This document shows, piece after piece, positions 27,523 to 36,666 of a stretch of DNA of 64,000 nt; the stretch's first letter is position 1, and every line of letters begins with the position of its first letter. Under the pieces are notes generated by a model. The model did no database searches and was not told the origin of the DNA. It saw nothing but the letters and a program-made list of their open reading frames with translations. The DNA is taken from positions 55,198 to 119,197 of the forward strand of contig JAICSX010000002.1 of the NCBI GenBank assembly GCA_025936675.1, given 5' to 3'. Source of the DNA: Sphingomonas sp. GTDB taxonomy: Bacteria; Pseudomonadota; Alphaproteobacteria; Sphingomonadales; Sphingomonadaceae. The translations under genes were made by a program, and so were the position numbers.

Positions 27523-29341
27523 TCCCTGCATAAATCGCCCGGGGTTCGGTCCTGTAGCCGAACACGTCCTCATAATGCTGGCCGAGCGCGTTGCTCATCC
27601 GGGCGAAAACCTCGATCCCCTGTTTGACTGAATAGGCTATGCGCGCGTCCGCGAGCCAATAGGAGCCGAGCGTCACCCGGTCGAACGGATAGTTATCCCG
27701 CGTATCGAAGCGCCGTCCGACGAAGGCCACGGACGCCCCATAGCTCAACCGGCCCGTTGAGCCATCGAGAGCGATCGATCCGCTGTGCTTCGGCCGGCGC
27801 AATTCCTTTGCCTGCCCGGACGTGACCTCGTCTGGCTGTGTGGCGTGCAGGTAGGCGTAATTGGCCGAAATGCGCAGCGCATCGCCGAGGTCCCATCGAA
27901 GCTCGGCCTCGACGCCAGAGCGGTGGCTCACCCCAATCCGGTTCGCTGTGCTGGAGAGGAAGGTCGCCGGGTCGTAGGTGTCGACGATCTCGTCGTGCAA
28001 GCGCTGCCGATAGTAAGTCAGCGCGGCATTCAGGCGGCCGTGACGATAGCGGCCCGAGAACTCAAAGCCGCGCGAGTTCTCCGGCTTCAGTGATGGGTTG
28101 CCGACGAAGCTCGATGGGAAGAAGCCATAGAGATCGAAGAAGGTCGGCTGGGCAACCCCTTCCGCATATGACCCAGCAAGCGAGAAACCCCCGCCGACGG
28201 GAGTTTGGGCCGAGGCGCGGGCGGTGGTCGCATCCTTGAAGCGATTGAAGAAATCGTGGCGGACCGCAATGTCTGCAGTGACGCCCTTCGCTTGCCCGCG
28301 CCATTCGGCGGTTAGGGAATTGTGGCGCCGCGAGCGATCCTGGTCGGTTAGCCCGCCATAGATCGCGTCGCGGGCGTGAAACGTCTCAAGCTCGATCTCG
28401 CCGGCGACGATGAGCCTGTTCTCAATCGAACCCGTCGCGAACCTCCGCTCGATCTGCCCCGAAATGGTCTTACGCGTTCCGCTGGTGCGGTTCTGCTGAA
28501 TGTCCGCGAGATAGTTCTTGTTGGATGACCCCAGCGCAGAGCCGGAGATTTCGACGCGCCAGGGCGAATCGTCGGTGCCGACCGATGTCCAGACGCGCCC
28601 GGCGGTAAGTCGGTTCCGGCTGTTGTCGAGCGTATCCTCGTGGGCGAACGTGATTGGGCCGTAGCCGTCGAACTCCGAATAGCCAGTGAGGGCGAGGGCG
28701 GACGCCCCGACTTCAACATCAGTCAGCGGGTGCCAGGTCGCGCGCAGCCGGCCCGAGAGGTTGTGATAGCCGTCCTTGTCGCCTTGACCATTGAAGCTGT
28801 CGATGCCCGTGGAGCGCTGGTAGCCGAACGCACCCGCGATGCTCGTCTTCTCAGTGACGAGGGCGGCCGATCCTCCGGCCCGTCCAAAGCCGAAGGAGCC
28901 GCCTTCCACTTGAGCGCCTGTGCCGGGCCGGTCGTCGACGCCATTGATGGCGATGACTCCGCCGATCGCATCCGATCCCCACAGAGCAGACTGCGGTCCA
29001 CGAACGACCTCGACCCGAGACGCCAGGTCTGCGTTCAGCAGCTCGAAGCGAGGCGCGTCACCGGATGCGGGGTCGTTGATCTTGATGCCATCGATGAACA
29101 GCAAGGTGTGGTTTGCCTCGGCGCCGCGAATGCGGACTTCCGTGAGCGATCCTGCCGGGCCCGACGTGGCGACTGCCGCCGATGGCGTGAGGCGTAGCAA
29201 CGCGCTTACCAAAGGCTCGTCGAGCCGCTCGATCCTTTGCTGGTCGATGACCAAGACGCTTGCCGGCGTCTGCGCCTGGTTCTCGGGTGCGCGAGAGGCG
29301 GTTATGACGATCTGGTTCGTGTCGATCGGTAACGCGGGCAT
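27491..29341 (-). CDS. btuB: BtuB-type TonB-dependent receptor (cobalamin uptake) without visible signal peptide
   Basis: An outer membrane receptor of 616 residues: plug domain with TonB-box-like IVITASR at residues 11-17, and [16 protein letters not shown] and [21 protein letters not shown], followed by a beta-barrel domain. The cobalamin riboswitch upstream strongly indicates vitamin B12 or a corrinoid as ligand. The ATG has AGGAGG at good spacing, and an in-frame stop lies 10 codons upstream, so the frame cannot be extended far. No export signal is visible: the protein starts as if at the mature end. Either the true N-terminus is lost or mis-sequenced, or this is a real truncation. The C-terminus ends in RSSP rather than an aromatic residue. 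Confidence 0.88.
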   Translation of the reverse strand: MPALPIDTNQIVITASRAPENQAQTPASVLVIDQQRIERLDEPLVSALLRLTPSAAVATSGPAGSLTEVRIRGAEANHTLLFIDGIKINDPASGDAPRFELLNADLASRVEVVRGPQSALWGSDAIGGVIAINGVDDRPGTGAQVEGGSFGFGRAGGSAALVTEKTSIAGAFGYQRSTGIDSFNGQGDKDGYHNLSGRLRATWHPLTDVEVGASALALTGYSEFDGYGPITFAHEDTLDNSRNRLTAGRVWTSVGTDDSPWRVEISGSALGSSNKNYLADIQQNRTSGTRKTISGQIERRFATGSIENRLIVAGEIELETFHARDAIYGGLTDQDRSRRHNSLTAEWRGQAKGVTADIAVRHDFFNRFKDATTARASAQTPVGGGFSLAGSYAEGVAQPTFFDLYGFFPSSFVGNPSLKPENSRGFEFSGRYRHGRLNAALTYYRQRLHDEIVDTYDPATFLSSTANRIGVSHRSGVEAELRWDLGDALRISANYAYLHATQPDEVTSGQAKELRRPKHSGSIALDGSTGRLSYGASVAFVGRRFDTRDNYPFDRVTLGSYWLADARIAYSVKQGIEVFARMSNALGQHYEDVFGYRTEPRAIYAGIRLADQRSSP

Positions 29342-29439
29342 GTGATCCTCCTGTTGACGAACATGTCGTCACAGAGGGATGCGCCGCCCGATCAGGCAGC
29401 GAGGCCCACGCCCCGCGGCTGGTCCCGGCCGAGGAAACG

Positions 29440-29580
29440 GACGACGGACCAAGGCAGGTTCCTGACTTCGCCGAAAAGCTTCGGTTTCACAGTTGCGGGC
29501 ACAGCGCCGGATTTTCGCCGGCTTCCCTTTGAACCGCCCCCGCCGGACGAAGTCCGTGGGCGGCACCCTGGTCAGCCTTG
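29440..29580 (-). promoter_or_regulatory. Cobalamin riboswitch upstream of btuB
   Basis: Read on the minus strand, the region contains the conserved core of the B12 riboswitch in order: GGTGCC near the 5' end, AAAGGGAAGCCGGCGAAAA, TCCGGCGCTGTGCCCGC, the B12 box end CAACTGTGA, and GAAGTCAGGAACCTGCC at the 3' side. Downstream, TTGGTCC can pair with GGACCA closer to the gene, which may form the switching helix. Adenosylcobalamin binding would lower receptor synthesis. The 5' and 3' limits are approximate. Confidence 0.95.
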
Positions 29581-29610
29581 CTGCTAGGCGCGCCTCCGAC
29601 GGGCTGTCAA
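29581..29610 (-). promoter_or_regulatory. Promoter of the riboswitch-btuB transcript (candidate)
   Basis: On the minus strand a perfect -35 TTGACA (29610-29605) is followed at 17-18 bases by CTAGCA/TAGCAG, a weak -10. Transcription would start just before the riboswitch, which fits the element's 5' limit. Confidence 0.45.
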
Positions 29611-29640
29611 ATTCGTTCACGCCGCATTATTGAGAGCGGC

Positions 29641-30180
29641 ATGACCGCCAATCAGAATCGCATTCTCGCGCTTTTCTCCGCTATCCTTGCAGCCGCGGCG
29701 CTGCGCCTGGTGCCGCATCCGCCGAACTTCACACCCATTGGAGCGATGGCGCTTTTCAGTGGAGCCTATCTCGGTCGCCGGACGACTGTCCTTGCATTCG
29801 CGGCACCCTTGGCTGCGATGGTGCTGAGCGATGCGATCCTCGGCTTCTATTCGGGATTCTGGATTACCTATGTGGCGGTTGCCGCAATTGTAATCATAGG
29901 CTCGCTGGCGCTGGCCCGCCGGTCCGCCATCCGCATCGGCCTCGCTGCGGTCGCTGGCTCGATCGCCTTCTTCCTCATCAGCAATTTCGGGACATGGGCG
30001 CTGAGCGGGATGTACGCGCACACGTCCGCAGGTCTCGCGGCCTGCTATGTCGCGGCAGTTCCCTTCTTCCAGAATACGGTTGCGGGTGATCTCTTTTATG
30101 CCGCGCTGCTCTTCGGCGGGTTCGCTCTAGCGGAGCATTTCTTGCCCAAGCTGAGGGCAGGGACTCCGCAACCGGCCTAA
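29641..30180 (+). CDS. DUF6580-family putative membrane transport protein
   Basis: A 179-residue membrane protein with about five hydrophobic segments. The start of the family motif is visible ([23 protein letters not shown], residues 20-42, split by the first helix end). The family is of unknown function but resembles small integral transport components of the ECF S-component size. The ATG at 29641 is used; the longer frame has no sense as a leader. It is divergent from the riboswitch-controlled btuB with about 60 bases between them. Placement next to a B12 receptor suggests, but does not prove, inner-membrane corrinoid transport. Confidence 0.78.
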   Translation: MTANQNRILALFSAILAAAALRLVPHPPNFTPIGAMALFSGAYLGRRTTVLAFAAPLAAMVLSDAILGFYSGFWITYVAVAAIVIIGSLALARRSAIRIGLAAVAGSIAFFLISNFGTWALSGMYAHTSAGLAACYVAAVPFFQNTVAGDLFYAALLFGGFALAEHFLPKLRAGTPQPA

Positions 30181-30268
30181 GTTGCAACTTCAGCGGTCTC
30201 CCTGTAGAGGCGCCGCTCAACTTGTCGCTGCTGGTCGGAAACCAGCGGCTAAGCCAAGGAAAAATAAG

Positions 30269-30496
30269 ATGAAGTCCGGTATCCATCCCGACTACCACAT
30301 GATCAACGTCGAAATGACTGACGGCACCAAGTTCCAGGTACGTTCGACCTGGGGCAAGGAAGGTGACACGATCCACCTCGACATCGACCCGAAGGTGCAT
30401 CCGGCGTGGACCGGCGGTACTCGCCAGGTATCGGAAGGCGGCCAGGTCGCGCGCTTCAACAAGCGCTTCGGCGGCCTCACGCTCGGGAAGAAATGA
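30269..30496 (+). CDS. rpmE: 50S ribosomal protein L31, cysteine-free type
   Basis: Large-subunit ribosomal protein, 75 residues. [19 protein letters not shown] and [13 protein letters not shown] are characteristic. It has no Cys, so it is the zinc-independent form usual in alphaproteobacteria. AAGGA precedes the start; the longer open frame adds an unrelated leader. A hairpin GCTGGT/ACCAGC (30230-30246) lies in the leader just before the ribosome binding site. Confidence 0.95.
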   Translation: MKSGIHPDYHMINVEMTDGTKFQVRSTWGKEGDTIHLDIDPKVHPAWTGGTRQVSEGGQVARFNKRFGGLTLGKK

Positions 30497-30504
30497 CGCA
30501 CGCA

Positions 30505-30523
30505 GCTTGTCCGGGGGACAAGC
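30505..30523 (+). terminator. Perfect 8-bp hairpin after rpmE
   Basis: GCTTGTCC (30505-30512), loop GGG, GGACAAGC (30516-30523). It starts 9 bases after the rpmE stop and ends 4 bases before the GNAT start. No U-tract follows, so intrinsic termination is doubtful. It may instead cap the rpmE mRNA or limit ribosome access to the next gene, which has no visible Shine-Dalgarno. Confidence 0.45.
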
Positions 30524-30527
30524 GAGC

Positions 30528-31076
30528 ATGTCACTCGTAATCTACGAAGCGCCGCGGCTCGAAACTGAGCGCCTGATTCTTCGCCATTGGCGCAAGGAGG
30601 ACTTCAGGCCGTACCACGCAATCCTTCAACATCCCGATGTGCATCGTCACTTCGGACCGCAGCCGATGAGCGCCGAGGATTGCTGGCGCCGCCTCATGGC
30701 GTCCGCCGGCGGCTGGCAGTTCAACGGCTTCGGAACCTGGGGAGTCGAGCGCAAGACCGACGGCAAGCTGGTCGGCAACGCCGGACTTTTCACAGCGTGG
30801 CGCGGGCTCGATCCCGAATTCGGCGACGAACCTGAGATGGGGTGGATCTTCGCTGCTGAAACGCATGGGGAGGGCATGGCCGGCGAGGCGTGCCGCGCGG
30901 TGATCAACTGGGCCGAGGCCAACCTGCAGCCGACGCCTTTTTGGGCAATCATCGCTCCCGCGAACGAGCCGTCGCTCAAGCTCGCTGCAAAGCTCGGGTT
31001 CGAGCTGTTGCACGAGACGCCGTACCACGGAGAACCGACGCTGGTGCTGCGGCGGCCCGCCTGGAATGTAGCCTAA
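30528..31076 (+). CDS. GNAT-family N-acetyltransferase (RimJ/RimL-like)
   Basis: The 182-residue protein starts [21 protein letters not shown], typical of the RimJ/RimL-type GNAT branch. It contains the expected beta-strand [21 protein letters not shown], where the acetyl-CoA-binding loop is degenerate, and [17 protein letters not shown]. The acetyl acceptor is unknown. The open frame runs upstream through rpmE, but the ATG at 30528 is the family start. Convergent with the acyl-CoA dehydrogenase gene, overlapping by 4 bases. Confidence 0.88.
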   Translation: MSLVIYEAPRLETERLILRHWRKEDFRPYHAILQHPDVHRHFGPQPMSAEDCWRRLMASAGGWQFNGFGTWGVERKTDGKLVGNAGLFTAWRGLDPEFGDEPEMGWIFAAETHGEGMAGEACRAVINWAEANLQPTPFWAIIAPANEPSLKLAAKLGFELLHETPYHGEPTLVLRRPAWNVA

Positions 31077-32296
31077 AAGGCCGACAATCCCGTAATCGCG
31101 CGGCCCATGATGAGGGCGTGCACGTCGTGCGTGCCCTCATAGGTGTTCACCGTCTCCAGATTCGCGGCGTGCCGGATGACGTGGAATTCGGCCGAGATTC
31201 CGTTGCCGCCGTGCATGTCGCGGGCGACGCGCGCGATCTCCAGCGCCTTTCCGCAATTGTTGCGCTTGATCAGGCTGATCGTCTCCGGGACCAGCTCGCC
31301 GGCCTCGAGCCGCCGGCCGACGCGAAGCGCCGCCTGCAGGCCGAGCGTGATCTCGGTTGCCATGTTGGCGAGCTTGAGCTGGACGAGCTGGTTGGCGGCG
31401 AGAGGCTTTCCGAACTGCTTGCGGTCGAGCGTGTACTGGCGGGCGGCCGAATAGCAGGCCTCGGCTGCGCCCATCGAGCCCCAGGCAATGCCGTAGCGGG
31501 CGCGATTGAGGCAGCCGAACGGGCCCTTGAGGCCCTCGACATTGGGAAGCAGCGCATTCTCGCCGACCTCGACGCCATCCATCACCACCTCGCCGGTGAT
31601 TGACGCGCGCAGGGACAGCTTCTCCTTGATCTTCGGCGCTGAAAGACCGGCCATGCCTTTCTCGAGCACGAAGCCGCGGATCTTGCCGTCGTGCGCATCC
31701 GATTTTGCCCAGATTACGAAGACGTCCGCGATGGGCGAGTTGGTGATCCACATCTTGGTGCCGGTGATGCGGTAACCGTTCGCCGTCCTTTCGGCACGCG
31801 TTCGCATGCTTCCGGGGTCGGAACCCGAATCCGGCTCCGTCAGCCCGAAGCAGCCGACGATCTCGCCCGTTGCGAGCCGCGGCAGATATTTCTTCCGCTG
31901 CTCCTCCGATCCGTAAGCGTAGATCGGGAACATGACGAGGCTCGACTGAACGGACATTGCGGAGCGGTAGCCGCTGTCGACGCGCTCGACCGCGCGTGCG
32001 ATCAGCCCGTAGCTCACATAGCCGAGGCCCGCGCCGCCATATTCATGCGGGATCGTCGCTCCGAGTAGCCCGAGCTCGCCCATCTCGCTCATGATCTCGC
32101 GATCGAACCGTTCCTCGAGATAGGCCGACGTCACGCGTGGCAGCAGCTTCTCCTGCGCATAGGCTTCGGCCGTATCGCGGACGAGGCGCTCCTCGTCGGT
32201 CAACTGATGATCGAGATCGAACGGATCTGCCCAATCGAACGGCAAAATCTGCGGTTCGTGGTGCTCGTGTGCGTCCGCAATGCGTGAAGTCGCCAA
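31073..32296 (-). CDS. gcdH: Glutaryl-CoA dehydrogenase-like acyl-CoA dehydrogenase
   Basis: FAD enzyme of 407 residues. Sequence blocks match the glutaryl-CoA dehydrogenase branch, which converts glutaryl-CoA to crotonyl-CoA in lysine and tryptophan breakdown: [50 protein letters not shown], and the catalytic Glu in [18 protein letters not shown]. No other pathway gene is adjacent. The only start giving the full N-terminus is TTG at 32296, with GAGGA upstream. Substrate is inferred from similarity to known GCDH by eye. Confidence 0.92.
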   Translation of the reverse strand: MATSRIADAHEHHEPQILPFDWADPFDLDHQLTDEERLVRDTAEAYAQEKLLPRVTSAYLEERFDREIMSEMGELGLLGATIPHEYGGAGLGYVSYGLIARAVERVDSGYRSAMSVQSSLVMFPIYAYGSEEQRKKYLPRLATGEIVGCFGLTEPDSGSDPGSMRTRAERTANGYRITGTKMWITNSPIADVFVIWAKSDAHDGKIRGFVLEKGMAGLSAPKIKEKLSLRASITGEVVMDGVEVGENALLPNVEGLKGPFGCLNRARYGIAWGSMGAAEACYSAARQYTLDRKQFGKPLAANQLVQLKLANMATEITLGLQAALRVGRRLEAGELVPETISLIKRNNCGKALEIARVARDMHGGNGISAEFHVIRHAANLETVNTYEGTHDVHALIMGRAITGLSAF

Positions 32297-32379
32297 AGTG
32301 TCGTCCTCGCGATGTAAGAAGTCGCGCGCTCCTTAAGCGCTTCACCAGCGCTTGGCCACAGCGGGCCCGGACCACGGCT

Positions 32380-33255
32380 TCAGCGGACGACGCCGAGCGC
32401 CTTCAGCTGGACGAGCTTGTTCACCGGTGGACGTGTGCCGTCGATGGCGCTGACCCGCTGCACGAACTCGGGAGTGATATTCAGTGCCCTCAGCTGCACG
32501 AGCTGATCGACCGGAAGGTGGCGATAGCCGAGGCGATCTAAGCTGGCGATGAACTCAGGCGTGATCCCGAGCGCCTTGATCTGGACCAATTCGTTGCCCG
32601 GCAGATTGGCATAGCCGATCCGGGCAAAGCCGGCGATCCAGTCCGGCGTGATTCCGAGCGCCTTGAACTGAATCAACGTCTCCAGTGTCGCCGGGCGGTA
32701 ACCGGCACGAGACATGTCGGCGATGTACCGTCCATCGACGCGCAGGGCGGAAAGCGCCATCAGATTGCCGATCGTCGGCATCGGGTAGCGGGCGGCGGCG
32801 AGCGAATTGATTAGCTCCGGGCGGGCATTTACCGCCATCAAACCGAACGCCTGTTCACGGTTCGGTTGTCCGATACCGCGGTTGAGCAAAAGCTGCGTGA
32901 AGCCTGGATCGGCCGTGAACCGGCAATTGCCTGATGCGTAGCCGTTTCCGCCGTTGCCGGCGCAATCGAGCCTTCCCGCTTCCCTGACTATGGCGAAGTG
33001 AAGTGGCCGCGTGCTGGAACCGTGAAAGGAGGACACCTCCATGCCGATGAGCTCGGACGGCATGAAGGCCGTCGACCAATTGTCATGATCACGCTCACGG
33101 GTCTGGTCGCGGAAGCTCGCGTGGATCTTGGCCGGATCGTTGCGCTCGGGCTGGAGGGTGAAGCTGACCCAATCCGCGGGCTGGGCGAAGCATGCCGATG
33201 AGACGCTGAGGGCTGCGCAGAAAAGTGCGAATACAATTGCGAAAATGCGGTTCAT
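32380..33255 (-). CDS. Exported protein with C-terminal 29-residue repeats (paralogue 2 of the BlaI-M56 locus)
   Basis: I know no named family. The 291-residue protein has a signal peptide (MNRIFAIVFALFCAALSVSSACFA). Its N-terminal domain contains a Cys pair in LDCAGNGGNGYASGNCRF (about residues 95-112), then four 29-residue repeats and a partial one reach the C-terminus. The repeat core is of the type LVQLRALNITPEF, then about eight residues, then GY. The next gene upstream encodes a paralogue, and the M56 protease of the same strand ends in the same repeats. The 40-base gap suggests co-transcription. The repeats may form helical hairpins for protein binding; this is inference. Confidence 0.85.
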   Translation of the reverse strand: MNRIFAIVFALFCAALSVSSACFAQPADWVSFTLQPERNDPAKIHASFRDQTRERDHDNWSTAFMPSELIGMEVSSFHGSSTRPLHFAIVREAGRLDCAGNGGNGYASGNCRFTADPGFTQLLLNRGIGQPNREQAFGLMAVNARPELINSLAAARYPMPTIGNLMALSALRVDGRYIADMSRAGYRPATLETLIQFKALGITPDWIAGFARIGYANLPGNELVQIKALGITPEFIASLDRLGYRHLPVDQLVQLRALNITPEFVQRVSAIDGTRPPVNKLVQLKALGVVR

Positions 33256-33295
33256 GGTCGAAATCCCTTCTCAAAGAACATTCGCCAGCGGACCT

Positions 33296-34249
33296 TCAGT
33301 CGCCCAATCCGGCGGCCTTGAGTTTCACCAGTTGATCGGCTGATCGCGGGTAAAGACCGTGCGCCTGGAGGGAGCGCACATATTCAGGGGTGACGTCGAG
33401 CGCTTTCAGCTGGACGAGCGTGTCGACGGGCAGCTTTGAATAGCCGATGCGGGCAAAGCCGTTGATGAAGTTCTGGTCGATATCGAGCGCCGTCATTTGC
33501 TCGAGATCGTCCGCGCTCAAATTCGCATATCCGGCGGCTGCCAAGGCTGCGATCGATGCGGGTGTAACGCCGACTGCCTTCAGTTGCGCAATCTCGTCTG
33601 GCGAAAGCCCGCGATATCCGGCACGGGCAAGCGCATCGATATATTCCGGCGTGACGTCGAGCGCGGCGAATTGCGTGAGGTCGTCGAGCGAGGTCGGCAC
33701 CTGGCCGCGTGCCGCGAGGCTCGCAATGTAGGGACGGGTAATCCCGACCGCCGCGAGCTGTGCGAGCTTTTCAACGTCCGGCTTGGCGTAACGATAGGCG
33801 GCGAGCGCCTCGACCAAGTCGCGATTGGCGCCGGTGACCGTCAGCTCATAAGCCTGCTTGAACGTTGGACGGCCGATGCCGCGGCTCGCCAGGAAATCGC
33901 CAAACGCGGCATTCTGGCTGAAGCTGCACTGGCCGCTCGCGACCGAGTTTCCGCCGAAACCGCTGCAATCGATGCGACCCGGCTCCCGGATGTAGGCGAA
34001 GCGCACCGGCTGCTGGCCAGCTTGGCCGAGCAATGCGACGTCGAGGCCCGTAAGCTCGCTCTCGGCGAACGAATTCGACATCATGCCGCCGTGGTCGCCA
34101 TTCCCCATGAGGGCTAGCTGCACTCTTCCCTGCGCAGGCTTGTCCTGGAGCGTGAAGGCCATCGCGCTCTCGGGACCGGCCATGCAGGCGCTCGAAACGC
34201 TGATTGCCGTCAGCACGAGCGCCGCAGCGAATGCGAGGGGACGGTTCAT
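33296..34249 (-). CDS. Exported protein with C-terminal 29-residue repeats (paralogue 1 of the BlaI-M56 locus)
   Basis: 317 residues with a signal peptide (MNRPLAFAAALVLTAISVSSACMA). A Cys pair in IDCSGFGGNSVASGQCSF aligns with the one in the downstream paralogue. Five full repeats of exactly 29 residues and a partial sixth follow, with the core LVQLKALDVTPEY and AGY. The signal peptides of the two proteins are themselves alike (ISVSSACMAG and LSVSSACFAQ), so the pair arose by tandem duplication. AAGGAGAG precedes the ATG. It lies 119 bases after the M56 gene. Function unknown; location should be periplasmic or outer membrane. Confidence 0.86.
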   Translation of the reverse strand: MNRPLAFAAALVLTAISVSSACMAGPESAMAFTLQDKPAQGRVQLALMGNGDHGGMMSNSFAESELTGLDVALLGQAGQQPVRFAYIREPGRIDCSGFGGNSVASGQCSFSQNAAFGDFLASRGIGRPTFKQAYELTVTGANRDLVEALAAYRYAKPDVEKLAQLAAVGITRPYIASLAARGQVPTSLDDLTQFAALDVTPEYIDALARAGYRGLSPDEIAQLKAVGVTPASIAALAAAGYANLSADDLEQMTALDIDQNFINGFARIGYSKLPVDTLVQLKALDVTPEYVRSLQAHGLYPRSADQLVKLKAAGLGD

Positions 34250-34368
34250 TGCTACTCTCCTTGAACGATTCGTCGGACAAAGTTCGGGCGTTCGCTTCTG
34301 TTGAAGCGCTGGGATTCCTCTGGATTGAAGTCGGCTGTTCGGCGGCCGTCAGGCCGGCAATTGATCCA

Positions 34369-36252
34369 TCAACGCCTCCGTGGAGGTCGGGGCGCGGGCG
34401 GCGGAGAAGGCGGGTCTCGCAGGTCATCGATGTCGATGCCGTTGGCCTTCAGCTCGACTAGCTTGTCGATGCTCACCTTGTAGCCGGCGCGCGTGAATTG
34501 TTCGGCATATTGCGGGGTGATCGCGAGGGCGCGAAGTTGCACGAAGTCGTCGATGTCGCCGTTGTAGCCGGCATCTCTCATCTCGCGGATATATCCGCCG
34601 GTGAGACCGACCGCCCTGGCGTCTGTCAGCGCTTCCGCATCGAGATTGGCGAAACCTGCCGCGGCCAGATCGCGAATATAGTCGGGGGTGACACCCACGG
34701 CCTTCATTCCAACCAGATCGTCGGCGTCGGCATCGCGAAGTGCAGGCGACGCTGCGCGCACGGCGGATACATATTCAGGAGTGACGCCAACGGCCTTCAT
34801 TTCGATCGCCCGGTCGAGCGCGCTCTTCGGCTCGCGCTCGTGCTTCTTGCCGAAGACGCGAAGGTCCTCATCGGCGGAAGCGTAGCTTATCGTCTTGGCG
34901 CCATTTTGAGCGACGGCGATCACTTTTCGACGCCCGCTGGCGTCGGGCGGGTATACGGTCACTGTAGCGCCGTTGGGTGCGCGGGCGACGGTGATACCAT
35001 TGGTCCTGCGAACGCTCGCTCCGCTGGGAGCGATCGACTCGAAATCCGCATCCGCTTCGACGTTCGGATTGACATCGACGTGAGGTGCCACTGCAGCAAC
35101 TGCCGTTTCAACCGACGTCGAAACACCCTTGGCAATGATATGGGGAAGATCGGTCGGTTCGTTCTGCGCCGGGTAATAAGCATCGAGAGGCTCGCTTGCG
35201 GAGAGCTTCGATGCCGTCTTTTCCGACTTGGGCGTCGCCTGGGTCATCGTCACGGCCGCGAGGGGCGCCGCAACGAGGACTGCACCGGCGAACACGCCCA
35301 GGGCAAACGAGCCAGCGACCGGCCCACGAACCGACTTGCCGTCGAGGACCCGGGCAACGCGGCGTGCAAGCGAGCTCTTTGACGGGGCGACGCCATGCGC
35401 TCCCAGAAGGAGCCCGGGGCACTCGTGCCGCGCGACACCGACGAGGAGCTGGGCATAGTCCGTGTCGACGATGTCGGCTGCGAGCACGCTGTCGTCGGCC
35501 GCTTCCTCGCGCAGCTGGTGCGCTTCACGGGCAAGCATCCAGACAAACGGATTGAACCAGAACAAAGCGGTCGCGACGCGGGCGAGCAGCAGCTTGATCC
35601 AGTCCATCCGGGCGACGTGCGCGAGTTCGTGCGCGATGATCGCCTCGGCTTCGTCCGCGGCTTCGACGGCTCGCTTGTTGAGGACGATGACGGGACGGAC
35701 CAAGCCCCAGCTGATCGGCGACGCGAGCTCTTCGCTCGTCAGCAGCGCTGTGCCGTGCTTGAATCCCATTCGGCGCTGGGCTCGGGCAAGCGCACTCAGC
35801 CAATGTCCGTCGACGAGAACGTCGGCGCGCGCCTGGAGCGCAACCAATCGAGCAAGCGCAAGGAATGTAATCAGAAGAAGGATTGCCGCCGGGACCGCGT
35901 ATAGCGCAGTCGCGGTTGCACCCGGCGACAAACTGAAAGTGGGCGTGGATGGTGTTGCGGCCGCATGATGCACGACCGGAGCGACTGCTGCCGTCGAGGG
36001 TGGGACCGGAACGGCAGGCGCGCCCTGGCTCACCGGCGCCGCACTATCTGCCCGATTGAGCAGGGCAGGCCCTTCGATGTTCCAGGTCGGGAGGACCAGC
36101 GGCGCCAGGGCGACGATCACCAGTGCAAGAAGGCCGATATGGGCAACCCACGAGCGCTCAGCGGCCGAGCGGCTCTTCATCAGCTGAAGAAGGCCGAGAG
36201 TTAGCGCTGCAACGATCAGTGACTTCAGCGCGATTTCGAAAAGAATCTGCAT
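34369..36252 (-). CDS. M56-family (BlaR1-like) membrane metalloprotease with repeat-type sensor domain
   Basis: The 627-residue protein has two membrane segments near the N-terminus (about 5-25 and 36-55), another at about 113-140, and the zinc protease motif HELAHVARMDW (His208, Glu209, His212). A conserved EAADD follows after the fourth segment, and a last membrane segment lies near 330. In BlaR1 the part beyond this segment is a penicillin-binding sensor. Here it is a polar linker followed by four 29-residue repeats (about 490-620, e.g. MKAVGVTPEY), the same as in two exported proteins downstream. The start overlaps the blaI stop (TGATG). By analogy, a signal seen outside would activate the protease to inactivate BlaI; what is sensed is unknown. 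Confidence 0.88.
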   Translation of the reverse strand: MQILFEIALKSLIVAALTLGLLQLMKSRSAAERSWVAHIGLLALVIVALAPLVLPTWNIEGPALLNRADSAAPVSQGAPAVPVPPSTAAVAPVVHHAAATPSTPTFSLSPGATATALYAVPAAILLLITFLALARLVALQARADVLVDGHWLSALARAQRRMGFKHGTALLTSEELASPISWGLVRPVIVLNKRAVEAADEAEAIIAHELAHVARMDWIKLLLARVATALFWFNPFVWMLAREAHQLREEAADDSVLAADIVDTDYAQLLVGVARHECPGLLLGAHGVAPSKSSLARRVARVLDGKSVRGPVAGSFALGVFAGAVLVAAPLAAVTMTQATPKSEKTASKLSASEPLDAYYPAQNEPTDLPHIIAKGVSTSVETAVAAVAPHVDVNPNVEADADFESIAPSGASVRRTNGITVARAPNGATVTVYPPDASGRRKVIAVAQNGAKTISYASADEDLRVFGKKHEREPKSALDRAIEMKAVGVTPEYVSAVRAASPALRDADADDLVGMKAVGVTPDYIRDLAAAGFANLDAEALTDARAVGLTGGYIREMRDAGYNGDIDDFVQLRALAITPQYAEQFTRAGYKVSIDKLVELKANGIDIDDLRDPPSPPPAPRPPRRR

Positions 36253-36632
36253 CACTGGCCCCCTTTTGCCTTCCGTGCGCGGGCGATCATCTGTTCGAGC
36301 TCGCTTAGCTCGTCATCCTTGAGCTTGTCGGACATGCCGAGCAGAGCGCTTGCGGCGCTAGCCGGCGATCCATTGAAAAAAACGCGGACGATCTCGCTCA
36401 GAGCGGACTTCTTTGCGACCGTGTCGGACAGCGTCGGGCTGTAAAGAAACCCGCGATCGGACTCGTGGCGAGTCACATATCCCTTATCTTCGAGGCGCTT
36501 GAGCATCGCTCGAACTGCCGAGCCGCTGAGCTGCACCGGCAACGCTTCGCAGATGTCGGCGACGGGCAGGGCGCCTCTCTCGTAGAGGATGTCCACGATC
36601 TGGCGTTCACGGGGCGGCAGTTTGCTGAGCAT
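36252..36632 (-). CDS. blaI: BlaI/MecI-family transcriptional repressor
   Basis: 126 residues. The winged helix begins LPPRERQIVDILYERGALPVAD, with recognition helix SGSAVRAMLKRLEDKGYV, followed by a C-terminal dimerisation helix region. This is the BlaI/MecI fold, whose members dimerise on TACA-nn-TGTA dyads and are inactivated by proteolysis. The ATG at 36632 has AAGGA upstream; the longer frame runs through the operator and the tRNA gene. Two operator dyads lie 35-62 bases upstream, so the operon should be autoregulated. It is coupled to the M56 gene. Confidence 0.93.
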   Translation of the reverse strand: MLSKLPPRERQIVDILYERGALPVADICEALPVQLSGSAVRAMLKRLEDKGYVTRHESDRGFLYSPTLSDTVAKKSALSEIVRVFFNGSPASAASALLGMSDKLKDDELSELEQMIARARKAKGGQ

Positions 36633-36666
36633 TCCAAATCCTTCCAACCGCGGCAGACTCGCCGCG

